A stretch of DNA of 64,000 nt from Coffea arabica (lineage: Eukaryota > Streptophyta > Magnoliopsida > Gentianales > Rubiaceae): the NCBI RefSeq assembly GCF_036785885.1, contig NC_092317.1:39483329-39547328 (forward strand), given 5' to 3'. The translations under genes were made by a program, and so were the position numbers. The notes under the pieces were generated by a model that was not told where the DNA came from, did no database searches, and saw only the letters and a list, made by a program, of their open reading frames with translations. Position 1 is the first letter of the stretch; every line of letters starts with the position of its first letter. Positions 39,601 to 51,040 of this stretch are shown in pieces.

Positions 39601-42600
39601 TTATTAATCGTAGTATATAAGTAGTCATGTTCTATTATTTCAGTCTTTGGATTAGGTTTAGCTTTTGATAAAGTTTGTGACTAAATAGATTCTTAGAATG
39701 TTAATTTTACTATAAAATGGATTTTGCATTTTCAATAGTAAATTGTTTCCTGTATAAAAACGTTCATTTGCATCTATACCTCATCAATATTTATTTGGGA
39801 AGTGTCTAATTTTCTGGTTAGTAAAATAGATATGCTATTAGAGAAAAAAAAATGAACTTCAGAAAATGTTTAATAATCTATCGTAAAAACATTGGCAGTG
39901 TGTACCAATGTAACCTTGATCCTTCACAAAATTTTTTAATCACTCTGCGACATTGATGTAATCTCTAACTAGATAAAGGTAACCTTTTTTGGCCTCTGAA
40001 TATTATCTCTGCTGAATTTGGACCTGTTTAAGCTGGATTTTCAAATAATTATCTCCTCAGTGAGTTCAAAAATCCAGGTGAACTTGTTAAAAGTTGCTTT
40101 TAGTTTTTGATAAGACACAAAAAAGTAGCATCTGTAACTAAAGAAAAATGAAAAGCATACACTTTGATAAGTTTTAAATCATGGCTATTGAAACTTTGAT
40201 CCTTTCATGGTTATTACTTTTATCCTGGAAAATATGGAGGTTATGCTTCCCTTATCAGCAATATCCTAATCATTATCCAGCATGCTAGTGTCAAACTTTA
40301 CTCTCATTAAGTGTAATGGTTTAGTATATATGTAGACAAAGACACATATGAGTAAGCGTGCGAGTCCATGTTGTAACATGATATAAATGTGCTATTGAGC
40401 CTTCTTTAAGGAATCTACTGAGATATTCTAAATAAGATAGTATATTTGCCTCCAAGACAACTATTCTGTTTTCTAATAGTGAAGTCGCCTTCTGTCAGAT
40501 GGTGAACCCTGCTTATTACGGCCTGGATGATGTAGAACCAGGAAATGTTAGTTCTTATTTATCAAGGTAATAAGATGTCAATTTAACAGTTTTATATCAG
40601 AATATGTTGTGATAGTAATTTGACTAAAATATAACTAAGTTTGTTTTGTGTCTTTTACAGCTTAGTGCAAAGCACGTTTGAAGATTTGGAAGACAGTGGA
40701 TGCATTAAGATCAATGAAGATAATGTGGAGCCAATGATGTTAGGATCAATAGCGTCCCAGTATTATCTCAGATACACAACTGTGTCGATGTTTGGTTCTA
40801 ACATAGGGCCAGACACCTCCCTTGAAGTTAGTATATTTCTTGAGCTCTACTCTATGAATTCACTTTTAGCTTCTCGTATGCTTTTGCATCTTATTTCCCT
40901 CGTCAAACATTTATCATCATAGATTTGCGTATTTTCATAGGTCTTCCTGCATATATTATCTGGTGCTTCAGAGTATGATGAGCTTCCTGTGCGGCATAAT
41001 GAGGTACAGATCTAGATGATAATCTAAATTTCACATTTATGACTTTGAACTTCTTTAGATATAATCATACATTTGCACCTATAATTTCAAACTTCTAAAA
41101 CTGGGATTCTCCAACCTTTCTTGGAATCCATTAATGCAACAGAACAAAAAAGGCCCCCCTGCCTTCTTTTTTTTTTTAAAAATAATCTGGAGGTGAAAAA
41201 TGGGCACCTAGAATCTCTGCTACGGGCTTTAGAGATCATGGGTTGATTCTGTGACTGTTTCCTTTTATTATTCTAAATGATACATTTGTCTTCCTTGGAT
41301 TTTTCCTCCTGTGGGTGCTGTTTTATACCTGTAAAAAGATTTATAATTAGCTGTAACTTTCTTCTGAATTCTTATTAGGTTTTTGTTGGAATCCATTAAT
41401 GCAATAGAACAAAAACCCCCCCCCCCCCTGCCTCTTTTTTTTTTTTTTTTTTTTTTTAATAATCTGGAGGTGGAAAAGGGGCACCTGGAATCTCTGCTAC
41501 AAGCTTTAGAGATCATGGTTTGATTCTGTGTCTGTTTTATAGGTGCTGTTTTATACCTGTAAAAAGATTTATAATTAGCTGTAACTTTCTTCTGAATTCT
41601 TATTAGGTTTTTGTTGGAATCCATTAATGCAATAGAATAAAAAGGCCCCCCCCCCCTGCCTTCTTTTTTTTTTTTTTTAATAATCTGGAGGTGAAAAAGG
41701 GGCACCTAGAATCTCTGCTACAGCCTTTAGAGATCATGGTTTGATTCTGTGTCTGTTTTATAGGTGCTGTTTTATACCAGTAAAAAGATTTATAATTAGC
41801 TGTAACTTTCTTCTGAATTCTTATTAGGTTACTTTCTTTTCTTCTTAGTCTGCTTATCAAGGCAGGCTGATGAAAGTTAACGAGTGACAAACAATTCATT
41901 TTATATTCATGAAAATCAAAGAAGATTATTCTTTGTTTGACAGGTCTTGTCATTATTTAATTAGAAAACAAAATAAATCCATTCTTGTTGTCCTGTATTT
42001 TGATTGCGCTGAATGGTGGTACTTAAATGGGCATTTTATAACAGCAAGATTCACGACGGTTTATTTAATGGTCAGTTTTTGCTATCCATTAGAGCTTGTC
42101 CTCAGAATCGCAAGCCATAATCTTTCCAGTCAGACTTTTCTGTTTATGAACTCTTTGTTGAGTTTGTACTTCAAACATATCTTTGGTCCTGGTTTTTCTT
42201 CTTTTTTTGGTTAATCTTGTATGCATCTTTTGTCATGCTACATGAGATGATATATTTACCTATCAGTTGTGAATAGCACATGCCTGCATGTCTAGTAATA
42301 TGGCAGAACTGAGGTAGAGGATATTTTCAGAAATCTGGAGTGACAAGTTTTTGTTCTGAAAACCAGATGCCCATCATATCTTTGCAATTTCTGTTGAGTG
42401 ATTTTACTCTTTTAGGTGACTTACCTTTGCTCCCAGCATGAAACTTGTGATTGTGCTTTTGGGTTCGGGAAAACCTTGCTGCACATTATTCAACCTATTA
42501 TAACAATCAAGTGCAACTCTCTTGGTTTGATTGGACGCGCAAAACTATTTTCCTCCAAAAGGTGAGGTCTGTCAAAGATTATTCAGTTAACAAGTGTTTT

Positions 42601-45600
42601 AACCAAGGAAAGAACATTAAGATAGAGAAGAATATTATTGTGCTCCCATCATGAAGAAGTCGACGTTAATTTCTACAATGTACTTCGGACCACATACACG
42701 ATTGTTTTGTGATTAAATGGTTAGTCTATGCCTGCATGCTGTAGTAACTAATCATACTCCTAAAGTTTGCAGTATTTCTCTCTGAAGTATCTACTTAATT
42801 TTATAGGAAAATTATAATGATGGATTGTCCCGAAGAGTACGATATATGGTGGACAAAAATCGACTTGATGATCCTCATGTGAAAGCAAATCTTCTTTTTC
42901 AGGTATTCTAGATGCTTGAGTTCCTCATTTGGAATCACTTATAAATATCTGCAGATTATGAGGTTCACTTATCTTCCTTAATATTATGTCTCTTCAGATA
43001 TATTATTCTCTATAATTGTGATACAGGCACATTTTTCACAATTGGATCTACCAATCAGTGATTACATTACTGACTTAAAGTCTGTGCTTGATCAAAGTAT
43101 ACGCATCATCCAGGCCATGATAGACGTATGTGCTAACAGTGGATGGCTCTCGAGTGCCCTGACTTGCATGCATCTATTGCAAATGGTTATGCAGGTAAGC
43201 TCTTTTCATGAGATAGATGAAGGTCGCATTGACAAAAGCTAAAGCCATATATTTTCCTGCTCCCATTTTATTCTAATAAGTTCTTGCAAACTGATTTCCT
43301 TAGAATTTCTATTCATCAAATCAGGTTACTAGTCCTCACATTGATTTCGCTTATCATATTTGCATTAATGTCGCCACTCGTGTTGTTTTGCCAACTTGAT
43401 AGTTTATCATAAGTCATAGTTTACAAAATTTTTCTTAGGGAAAAAGATGGAACATGAGAAATGTCATACTTTAATTTGCATATATTGTGTCTATTATCCA
43501 TAACAAATCCCAATATTTGGTATATTAACCATCATCTAAATTCTCAGATCAACACTTGATAGAGAGTCCTGTCAATTTGCATATCTGCAGAGGCTCTCTC
43601 TCTCTCTCTCTCTCTTTTGTTTTTAAATTTTTGTAGAATTTTTCATCAAGTAGAAAGAACACAGCTGTGATGTCTCAAGGTTTACACAAATAAACTTAAT
43701 ATACGCAATTTGATGCTATGGGCATAAGGTGTCCTGTGGTCTTTGGTACTTTGTTCCAGCTACAAAGTATTTTTATTACAAGTACCATCATTGGAAAGTA
43801 TTTTAGATGAATTTGGTGGAAATTTCTATGTACCTTTTGCTATCATATGTGGTGTATGGTGGCAGCTAGAGAAAGTTCTCACGATGATAGAAGGTTTAAA
43901 ACCTACTAGAACTATGTTACTGTTGTTCTGGATATATACTCACAAAAGACCAGTTAGCATTGAGAATAGTTATTTTGGGAGGAAAACATCTAGTCACCGT
44001 ATTATGAGTGACCAACTAGTATTTATAGAAGTACAAACCTAACAAACTATTTACAAGAATACCCTTACTAATTTATTAGCTACAAGAATACTTATGTTCT
44101 CTTAACACTCCCCCTCAAGTTGGAGCATATATATCATAAGCACCCAACTTGTTACAAATGTATTTCACCCTAAAGCTCCCTAAACTCTTGGTAAACAAAT
44201 CAGCCAATTGATCTACAAACGGTACATGAGATGTCTTGATGACTCCATCAAGCAATTTCTCTTGAATGAAATGACAATCAAGTTCAATATGTTTAGATGC
44301 AATATGAACAGCCGCCTGATTATCACACATTAAATTCATAGGCTGTTTATGTTCAAACCCAATTTCAAGTAACATGCTCTTCAACCAAACAAACTCACAC
44401 ACAGTGTGAGCCATAGCGCGGTATTCAGATTCCGCACTTGATCTGGAGACAACTGTTTGCTTCTTACTCTTCCACGACACTAAATTACCACCAACAAACA
44501 CACAATATCCTGTAGTCGATCTTCGATCTGAGGCAGAACCAGCCCAATCTGCATCACTATATCCTTCAATATCAGTGTGTCCATGATTTTGATACAGTAA
44601 CCCTTTTCTAGGAGCACTCTTAAGATACCTGAAAATCTGTATAACAGCATCCCAATGACTAGTACGAGGGGTATCAAGAAATTGACTCACAGCACTCACT
44701 ACAAACGAAATGTCAGGCCTCGTTACAGTGAGATAATTTAATTTACCCACAAGTTTTCGATATTGCCTAGGATCATCTAGTAATGCACCTTGATCTCCTA
44801 CTAATTTCACATTAGGATCCATAGGAGTATCCACAGGTCGGCAACCTAACATCCCAATTTCATTCAGCATATCGAGTACATATTTCTTTTGACATAAATA
44901 AATCCCATATTTAGACCGAACTACCTCAATACCCAGAAAATACTGTAGATGACCTAAATCCTTTGTCTGAAAGTTTGCCTGGTGATTGGATTTAAGTTTC
45001 TGGATCCCCCCAACATCATCACCTGTAATCACAATATCATCCATATAAACAACTAATAAAATTTTACCAACATTAAAATGCGGATAAAATACAGAGTGAT
45101 CTATTCCACATCTTGTCAGACCGAATTCCATGACAACACTACTAAACCGGCCAAACCAAGCCCTCGGAGACTGTTTCAATTCATATAAGGATTTTTTCAG
45201 ATGACAAACCAACCGCGAATTCTTCCCCTAAACAACAAATTCAGGAGGTTGTTCCATATATACCTTTTCTTCCAAATCTCCATGTAGAAATGCATTTTTC
45301 ACATCCAACTGATGCAATGGCCAATTATAAGTTGCGGCCAAAGAAATAAGAAGACGAACAGAGGTAATCTTTGCAACAGGAGAAAATGTTTCTAAGTAGT
45401 CGATTCCATACACCTGAGTAAATCCCTTAGCTACCAGACGAGCCTTCAATCTATCAATAGAACCATCAGGCTTCACTTTTATGGTGTACACTCATTTACA
45501 ACCAACAATCGGCTTACCAGAAGGAAGAGCGATAAGATCCCAAGTACCATTTTTCTCCAAAACAAACATCTCTTATTGCATAGCTAATCTCCAACCAGGA

Positions 45601-48600
45601 TGATTGAGAGCATGGGTAATAGACTTAGGAATGGATACAGAATCAAGGGAAGCAACAAAAGAAGAATGAGACAGAGAGAGACGAGAATAAGAAACAAAAT
45701 TAAAAATAGGATGAGAAGTACAATGTCTCTTACCTTTGCGTAAAGCAATAGGAAGATCTAACTCACAGAAGGGCGTCATACCTGGATTTGAAGATTGAGA
45801 GTTAATTGGTGAAATGCGTGGCATATCAGGAGCTTTCTCAATCACGGAACGACGAGAATAAACTTCAAAATTAGAACGAGATAATCGAGTTGTGGAATTT
45901 AGTGGACTAGATAACTCAGGTAATAAAGATGAAAGGACTAATAAAACAGGAGAAGAAAAAGAGGAACACTGATCTAACTCACAAGACATACCTTGTTTCA
46001 TAAAATAAGGAGTGGATTTAAAGAAAGTAACATCAACACAAGTAAAAAAACAATTTAAAACTTGACTGTAATAGTTATACCCTTTTTGCACTCGTGCATA
46101 TCCTAAGAAAATACACTTAATAGCACGAGAATCTAATTTATCCACCCCGGGAGCAAACTGATGAACAAAACACACACCCAAAAATACGAGGAGGCAATTT
46201 AAATATAGGTTCATGAGGAAAAAGAATGGAGTGAGGTAATTGGCCTCCAAAAATATTGGATAGCATGCAATTAATTAAATAACATGCAGTTAAAACTGCA
46301 TCACTGCAAAATTGTTTGGGCACATTCATGTACAACAAGTGTTCGAGCAACTTTGATTAAATGTCCAATTTTTCTCTCAGTAACTCCATTCTATTGTAGA
46401 GTGTGGGGACAAGAGGACTGATGAAGAATACCGGATTTAGTCATTAAGGTATTAGAAGGAGTGGAAAAATATTCTTTCGTATTATCACTGCGAAGTATAT
46501 GTATAGGCACACCAAATTGATTCTTTATTTCTGTAACAAATGCACAAAAAATGGAATATAGTTCTGAACGATCTTTCATTAAATAAAGCCATGTAACTTT
46601 GAAAAAATTATCAACAAAGATTACAAAATATTTAAAACTTAACTTTGAAGTGACTCGACTAGGATCCCAAACATCAAAATGAACTAACAAAAAGGGTTTC
46701 GAAACCCATTTATTGACTCTAGGGACAAAAGAAACACGATGATGCTTTCGTAATTGACAAGACTCACATTCTAATGAAGACAACTGACTCAAGGTAGGAA
46801 TCAACTTCTTCAAATTTTGTAGAGACGGATAACCCAAACGACAGTGAATTTCAAGAGAAGAAATAGTAGCAGGATATGCAATCGGACCATTGGAGTTTAG
46901 AAAATAAAGACTATTATGCTCATGTCCTCCACCAATCGTCCTCTTTGTCTTCAAATCCTAAATGTCAACAAAATCAGGAGAAAAAGTAACTGAACACTTT
47001 AGAAATTTAGTAAGCTTACTAATGGACATTAGATTAAAAAGCAAATTGGATACGTAAAGAACAGAAGACAGCGGAAGAGATGGGTTAATTTCTACAGTGC
47101 CTAGTCCTTTAACTTTAATTGTAGATCCATCAACTAAAGTAACATGAGGGAAGGAAGTAGAATCTTGAAAATTAGAAAAATTTCTAGAGGTACATATGAT
47201 CATTAGCTCCGGAATCAATAATCCATGAGTCAAAATTAGAGGATGTGAAGAGATAAGCCATAACATTACCTTTTTGTGTTAAAGAAGCAGAGGGAAGAGA
47301 TGCGTGATTTGCAGTTTGGTACTGCAGAAATTTGACATAATCTTCCTCGAATATGGTAAAAATCTTCTAGGATCCTTGTGCTGAAGAACTTGATTCAGTT
47401 TGGTCAGTGGTAACCGCATTAGCAAACCGAGGTTTTCCAATTAAATCCCAACAAGTATCACGAGTGTGATTCTTCAAACCACAATGAGTGTACTCACGGG
47501 TACCTCAACCTCCACGACTCCCATGATTTCCTCTACTTCTTCCTCCACGAGAGCCACGTCCAAAATTAAGTTGCTTTATCCGATTGTTGTTAGCAGCTAA
47601 AGTAGATTTGTCATTAATTAGAGCACCATCACCCTGTGCATTGTCCTTAGATGCAGAACGTAAGACCCGAGCATACGCCTCTACAAAGGATGGTAATTGT
47701 TCACCTGCTAAAATTTGGGATTTGATTGGTTCAAATTCTGGCTTGAGGCCAGCCAAGAATATGAGCATAAGCATTTGTTCTCTTTGCCTCTGCATAACTG
47801 TAATAACACTTGAGAGAGGCATTATAGCATTTAATTCTTCTGAAACTCGCTTAAGATCAGCAAAGTATTCAGTTACTGTCTTGTTATCTTATTGCAACTA
47901 AAAATACTCCAAAGAAATATCATACATCCGTGAAAGATTACTGCAGTATAATAACTGGACATAATCCCAAACTTCTTTTGTTGTCTCACAATGAGAACAC
48001 ATGTAAGCAATTTGGAATGCAATTTATGGCTCCATAGAATTCCAAATTGCTCCAAGAATTTGGGCATCCTCTTGAATTCACATTAGTCTCTTGTTGTCCT
48101 CCGTAGGAGAGTCATCTGTGAGATATCGTTGCTTTCCTAAGCCTGTTAGATAAATTTTAACGGTTTTTTACCACTGTTGATAATTAGTGTCATTCAACTT
48201 CCAATTTGTGATTTGAGGCATCACCATTGGCATAATATTAGTGGACGTCACGATACCTTTTGATAAACTTTCAGCCATAGCGAATAGCACTTCAAACCAA
48301 AAAAATGGTCAAAACTCGAGATGAACAGTATGCGTGAACAGTACTGCTTGAACAGTGCAGCGTGAACAGTATCACGAGAACAGTGCATGATGAACAGTAT
48401 CACGTGAACAAGACTTTTGCTAGATGTTTAACCCTAACCCTAGGACTTTAGCTTTGATACCATGAGAATAGGTATTTTGGGAGGAAAATATTTAGTCACC
48501 GTATTATGAGTGACCAACTAGTATTTATAAGAGTACAAACCTAACAAACTATTTACAAGAATACCCTTACTAATTTATTATCTACAAGAATACTTATATT

Positions 48601-51040
48601 CTCTTAACATGCATATCTGTAGTACTTATTATATCCTTTAAGCACAAATATTAGAGATAATCTAATCATCATTTGTTGAATTCTCCACAACTAACTGCCT
48701 AGTATGGTTCTTGAATCTCCCATGGTCACTGCTTGGTGTACAGCCTAATTTAGTGATCGGATGGTTTTTTCTCAATTTGTTGATAGGCTGAAATTAAGGA
48801 GGTGAATTGTACATTGATGACTCCCTTGTAGAAGTTGCTGGCATCAAATCATTATACTCCTCACTTTCCACATGAAAAGGCGTCCTATTTTTTTTTTTTT
48901 TCCCTCTGAGCAGACGAGTAATGCTTTTTCTGTGCTTTGCTTCTTCAAGAATTATTTGTCAAATAAATTCTCTGATGTACATTAATGTTTGCCAAGCATG
49001 TTTTCTACATTGATGATGCCTTTAGCAACTTTGTTTTGCATTATGCAACAAATGGTGCTCGCATAAATTGTCTGACAAACTGTGGCACCAGCTGGTTCTG
49101 TTCTTCACTTTAAGCACAAATGCTGGCTGCATGAGTGTGCCCATTATCAACAGCATGGATATTATTTGTCATCATCACAAGCTGTTAGACTTACTGTATA
49201 AACGCTTTACATTTTCCAGAACCACTGAACAAAAACAAAGCCAGCAGGAATCAATGTCTTGTATCACCAGTTGTTGATGTCTTAGCAAGAAACTTGAATA
49301 GTTTCTCATTTATTTGCAGGGTTTATGGTATGATAAAGATTCTTCTTTGTGGATGTTGCCATGCATGACTGATGATCTGATTAGTTCATTGAGCCGAAGA
49401 GGCATTGCAAAGATTCAGCAATTGTTGGACACTCCCTCCACAGTTCTACAGGCTATTGCTGACAATGCTACGGCCTCAAGACTACATCAGGTGATTCTTA
49501 TTCTCCTCTCATTAGATTGATTTAAGCATTTACAATTTGTCAAAAAAAAAGATAGTTTTTCATGGGCGAAAATGTTGTTTTTGTTGAAGAACTCTGTCAT
49601 GCTGAAGTTATGATGAAGTTTCAGAATATGTACCTAACAGGGTACATCGTGAATGGATGTGTGAGTAGATGAAAGTTTGATGCATCTTTTTGTGCTGTTG
49701 GTTTATATGGCCTTGTTTTAAGCTGAAGTGGATGAGCGAATGGATGTTCCATCTGTATTTTGTAGTAAGAGTATGTTAAATATTTCCCAAGTTGCCCCAT
49801 TTAACTTGAGGGTAGAGTTAGCTTTTGTCACTACTGTTCACAAAGTGGCTATCTGAATGTTAAAATACAGATGCATCCCGAGTCATAAGATCAGTATGCA
49901 CCATGTTATTATAGTGAGGGGCCTAGCTGTATTTTAAACTTGGTGCCATGTCTCTCTTCCCATCCCATGGCATTAATGTTATCTTTTTCCTCATGTATTT
50001 CCATGTGCTGAACATGAGCCCAAATATTTGCTTGGTAGATACTACATTTGTCTATTCCAGTCAAGTCATCTTCCTCCACTTGACACTAACCAGTTCTGAA
50101 ATCTGTTAATTATGGAGGCTTCTTTGTAATAATAACAGCCATTTGAGTCACGTAATCTACTTTGCATCAGTGGTGGATTTGTTTGTTGAACACTCAATCA
50201 TAATTAATAAGCATACCTTCCTTTTGGCCCTAAGTTTTTGTGCATGTGCTTAAATTGAATTCATATAATTTTTACAGGATCTACAGCATTTGCCTCGTAT
50301 TCGAGTGCATTTGAAAGTTGAGAGAAGGAATTCTGATAGCAATTCATCTGAGATTTCCAATGGTTTTAATCTGAACATCAGAGTAGAAAAAACAAATACC
50401 CATCATAGAACATCAAGGGCTTTTACTCCTCGGTTTCCCAAGGTACCAGCTTACATTGTTTGATGGTGGATGATCTATAGTGCAACAAGTTTTGACAGTC
50501 ATTCTTACAGGTAAAAAATGAAGCATGGTGGTTGGTTCTTGGTGACACTTCTACCTCTGAATTATATGCTTTGAAGAGGGTGTCTTTCTCAGATCGTTTG
50601 GTGACACGCATGGAGATACCATCAACTCAAGTCAACTTGCAGGTTTGCACATATTCTTAACTGAAAATGCTCTCTGTCTGTCCCTTGGCAAGTGCTGCTT
50701 ATTCAGTTACTTCTGAAGATCTGGTGAATGGTGGAGAAGTTTGAGAGTTTACTGTCATTATTTGCAACCTATGAGCACAGTAAAAAGAACATATGATCAG
50801 TAAACAAAGGAATATTCTGATATCTTGGCTTATTGATTTTACCATTCCTGTGTTACATGAAAAGGTCATGCTTCATGTTTAGGCCATTTTACTCGTGATG
50901 TCTTCTATTCCATCTGGAATCTCCTTCTGCACTATTTTAATATGGAGTGGCTTCATTTTTTTCAGGAGATGAAGCTGATTCTGGTTTCAGATTGTTATTT
51001 GGGGTATGAACAAGAGTATCCCATTGAAGAAATTGCTTAA
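14699..51040 (+). CDS. DExH14: DExH14/ASCC3-like double-cassette Ski2 helicase
   Basis: A 36.3-kb gene with 49 coding exons that I traced by splice sites and family alignment. The joined CDS is 6,279 nt (2,092 residues, stop TAA at 51038-51040) with no disruption. It has two RecA-type helicase cassettes, each followed by a Sec63 domain. Cassette 1 has Walker A APTGAGKT (residues 463-470), DEVH (574-577), SAT and GRAGRPQ; cassette 2 has GAPTGSGKT (1310-1318), DEIH (1415-1418) and GRAGRPQ. Both ATPase sites look intact. The start fits the family N-terminus ('[13 protein letters not shown]'). The closest family I know is Arabidopsis DExH14 (At5g61140), orthologous to human ASCC3, which unwinds nucleic acid in alkylation repair and splits collided ribosomes. 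The spliceosomal BRR2 is the related alternative; the C-terminus ('[12 protein letters not shown]') favours DExH14. The plant role is inferred. Confidence 0.95.
18375..21288 (+). other. DExH14 intron 7 (2.9 kb)
   Basis: Non-coding. It has a C-rich stretch at 18830-18995 and a G-rich stretch at 19740-20010 with opposite strand bias, and a (CT)n run at 19374-19391. ORFs here have low-complexity translations (Pro/Ser/Thr-rich) and no domains. I saw no transposon ends. Confidence 0.6.
22029..22216. mobile_element. Possible MITE in DExH14 intron 9
   Basis: A block of about 190 bp starts with GGCTCCGTTTGGATAGC and ends with GGCCAATCTAAACATGGTC. The ends are imperfect inverted repeats of the 'GTTTGGAT' type common in plant miniature transposons. 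No target duplication was confirmed. Confidence 0.4.
23337..25426 (+). other. DExH14 intron 12 (2.1 kb)
   Basis: Non-coding T-rich sequence with a (GA)n run near 23655-23668. No gene or element ends were recognised. Confidence 0.6.
26928..27116. repeat. Minisatellite, 3 x 63 bp, in DExH14 intron 15
   Basis: Three diverged copies start at 26928, 26991 and 27054, each opening with TGATTGGGA(G/A)TTGT and carrying 'GATTG(A)GG(A)TGAAGTT' and 'GAGGAT/GGTGT' motifs. The period is exactly 63 bp. Confidence 0.9.
30582..30635. repeat. (TA)n(GA)n compound microsatellite
   Basis: A TA run directly followed by a GA run in DExH14 intron 21. Such compound runs are usually polymorphic. Confidence 0.97.
31062..34220 (+). 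other. DExH14: DExH14 exons 22-28: first Sec63 domain
   Basis: Exons: 31062-31274, 31908-32063, 32160-32384, 32466-32567, 32657-32737, 32832-32912, 34017-34220 (residues 903-1256). Family landmarks: '[19 protein letters not shown]' (exon 22), '[16 protein letters not shown]' (24), '[13 protein letters not shown]' across exons 25/26, '[18 protein letters not shown]' (28). All junctions are GT-AG and in frame. Confidence 0.92.
34339..38892 (+). other. DExH14: DExH14 exons 29-40: helicase cassette 2
   Basis: Exons: 34339-34455, 34551-34673, 35338-35427, 35502-35627, 35751-35813, 36368-36456, 36726-36816, 37293-37442, 37515-37706, 37816-37881, 38513-38668, 38749-38892 (residues 1257-1725). Motifs: Walker A (exon 30), 'IAPLKAIV' (31), '[11 protein letters not shown]' (32), DEIH (33), 'GLST' (34), 'FVSSRRQTR' (36), 'GLHHAGL' (37), '[13 protein letters not shown]' (38), GRAGRPQ (39). 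Intron 35 begins with GC (CATATCCAG|GCAAGT). Exon 37 is ambiguous: the family alignment needs a GC donor at 37707, but a GT donor at 37722 would add five residues in frame. Confidence 0.92.
38893..40498 (+). other. DExH14 intron 40 (1.6 kb)
   Basis: AT-rich, non-coding. No transposon ends, long repeats or domains were seen in it. Confidence 0.6.
41121..41829. repeat. Three tandem copies (about 275, 218, 216 bp) in intron 43
   Basis: Copies start at 41121, 41396 and 41614, each with 'TTGGAATCCATTAATGCAA', a poly-C then poly-T tract, 'AATAATCTGGAGGTG' and, in full copies, 'TTCTGAATTCTTATTAGGTT' at the end. The long minus-strand ORFs here come from these repeats and are not genes. Confidence 0.95.
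43592..43616. repeat. (CT)n microsatellite in intron 45
   Basis: A run of about 12 CT units just upstream of the Copia element. Confidence 0.95.
43971..44107 (-). repeat. Copia 3' LTR (137 bp)
   Basis: On the minus strand it starts TGTTAAGAGAA and ends TATTCTCA. It matches the LTR at 48473-48609. Confidence 0.93.
44115..48277 (-). pseudogene. Copia gag-pol polyprotein, broken
   Basis: Order on the minus strand: gag from ATG at 48275-48277; UBN2-like gag (47.5-48.2 kb, '[18 protein letters not shown]'); a zinc-knuckle remnant near 47470-47500 ('[13 protein letters not shown]'); protease/GAG-pre-integrase ('[18 protein letters not shown]', about 47.0 kb); integrase (46.39-46.95 kb; 'CESCQLRKH', 'HFDVWDP', 'RSDNTKEYF'); RT (45.0-45.5 kb; '[18 protein letters not shown]', 'YMDD'); and RNase H (44.1-44.6 kb; '[12 protein letters not shown]'). 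Stops and frameshifts near 45.23, 45.5, 46.2, 46.39, 46.96 and 47.5 kb leave no full-length frame, so the element cannot move on its own. The integrase 'GHPS' motif is changed to 'GYPS'. Confidence 0.93.
48473..48609 (-). repeat. Copia 5' LTR (137 bp)
   Basis: Same length as the 3' LTR; its inner end is followed directly by the primer-binding site. Confidence 0.93.

Larger units (their letters stand above)
43971..48609 (-). mobile_element. Copia retrotransposon, antisense in DExH14 intron 45
   Basis: A complete but decayed 4.64-kb Copia (Pseudoviridae-type) element on the minus strand. LTRs of 137 bp lie at 43971-44107 and 48473-48609, both TG..CA on either strand; by eye they differ at about 7 positions (about 5%). 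The primer-binding site (48461-48472, minus strand TGGTATCAAAGC) is one base off the usual plant initiator-Met-tRNA site. The polypurine tract (CTTGAGGGGGAG on the minus strand) abuts the 3' LTR at 44108. Flanks AGCAT and TGCAT form a 5-bp target duplication with one mismatch. The short LTRs suggest an Ale/Retrofit-like lineage, which is inference. Confidence 0.95.
40499..51040 (+). other. DExH14: DExH14 exons 41-49: second Sec63 domain and C-terminus
   Basis: Exons: 40499-40566, 40661-40826, 40941-41003, 42807-42902, 43027-43194, 49320-49490, 50278-50442, 50511-50642, 50966-51040 (residues 1726-2092). Landmarks: 'NPAYYGL' (41), '[13 protein letters not shown]' (42), '[16 protein letters not shown]' (43), '[17 protein letters not shown]' (44/45), '[19 protein letters not shown]' (45), '[16 protein letters not shown]' (48). 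Exons 45 and 46 are separated by 6.1 kb because of a Copia insertion, yet the splice sites and frame are preserved. Confidence 0.92.

Noticed and set aside
41268..41953. Long minus-strand ORFs (145 and 109 residues)
   Set aside because: They are translations of the tandem repeats and homopolymers in intron 43, with Lys/Gly runs and no domain.
44115..48277. A host gene nested in the helicase intron
   Set aside because: All domains are Copia gag, integrase, RT and RNase H, and the block is bounded by LTRs, primer-binding site and polypurine tract.
14699..51040. BRR2 (U5 snRNP) helicase
   Set aside because: Same architecture, but both cassettes have intact ATPase motifs and the N- and C-terminal sequences fit DExH14/ASCC3 better.
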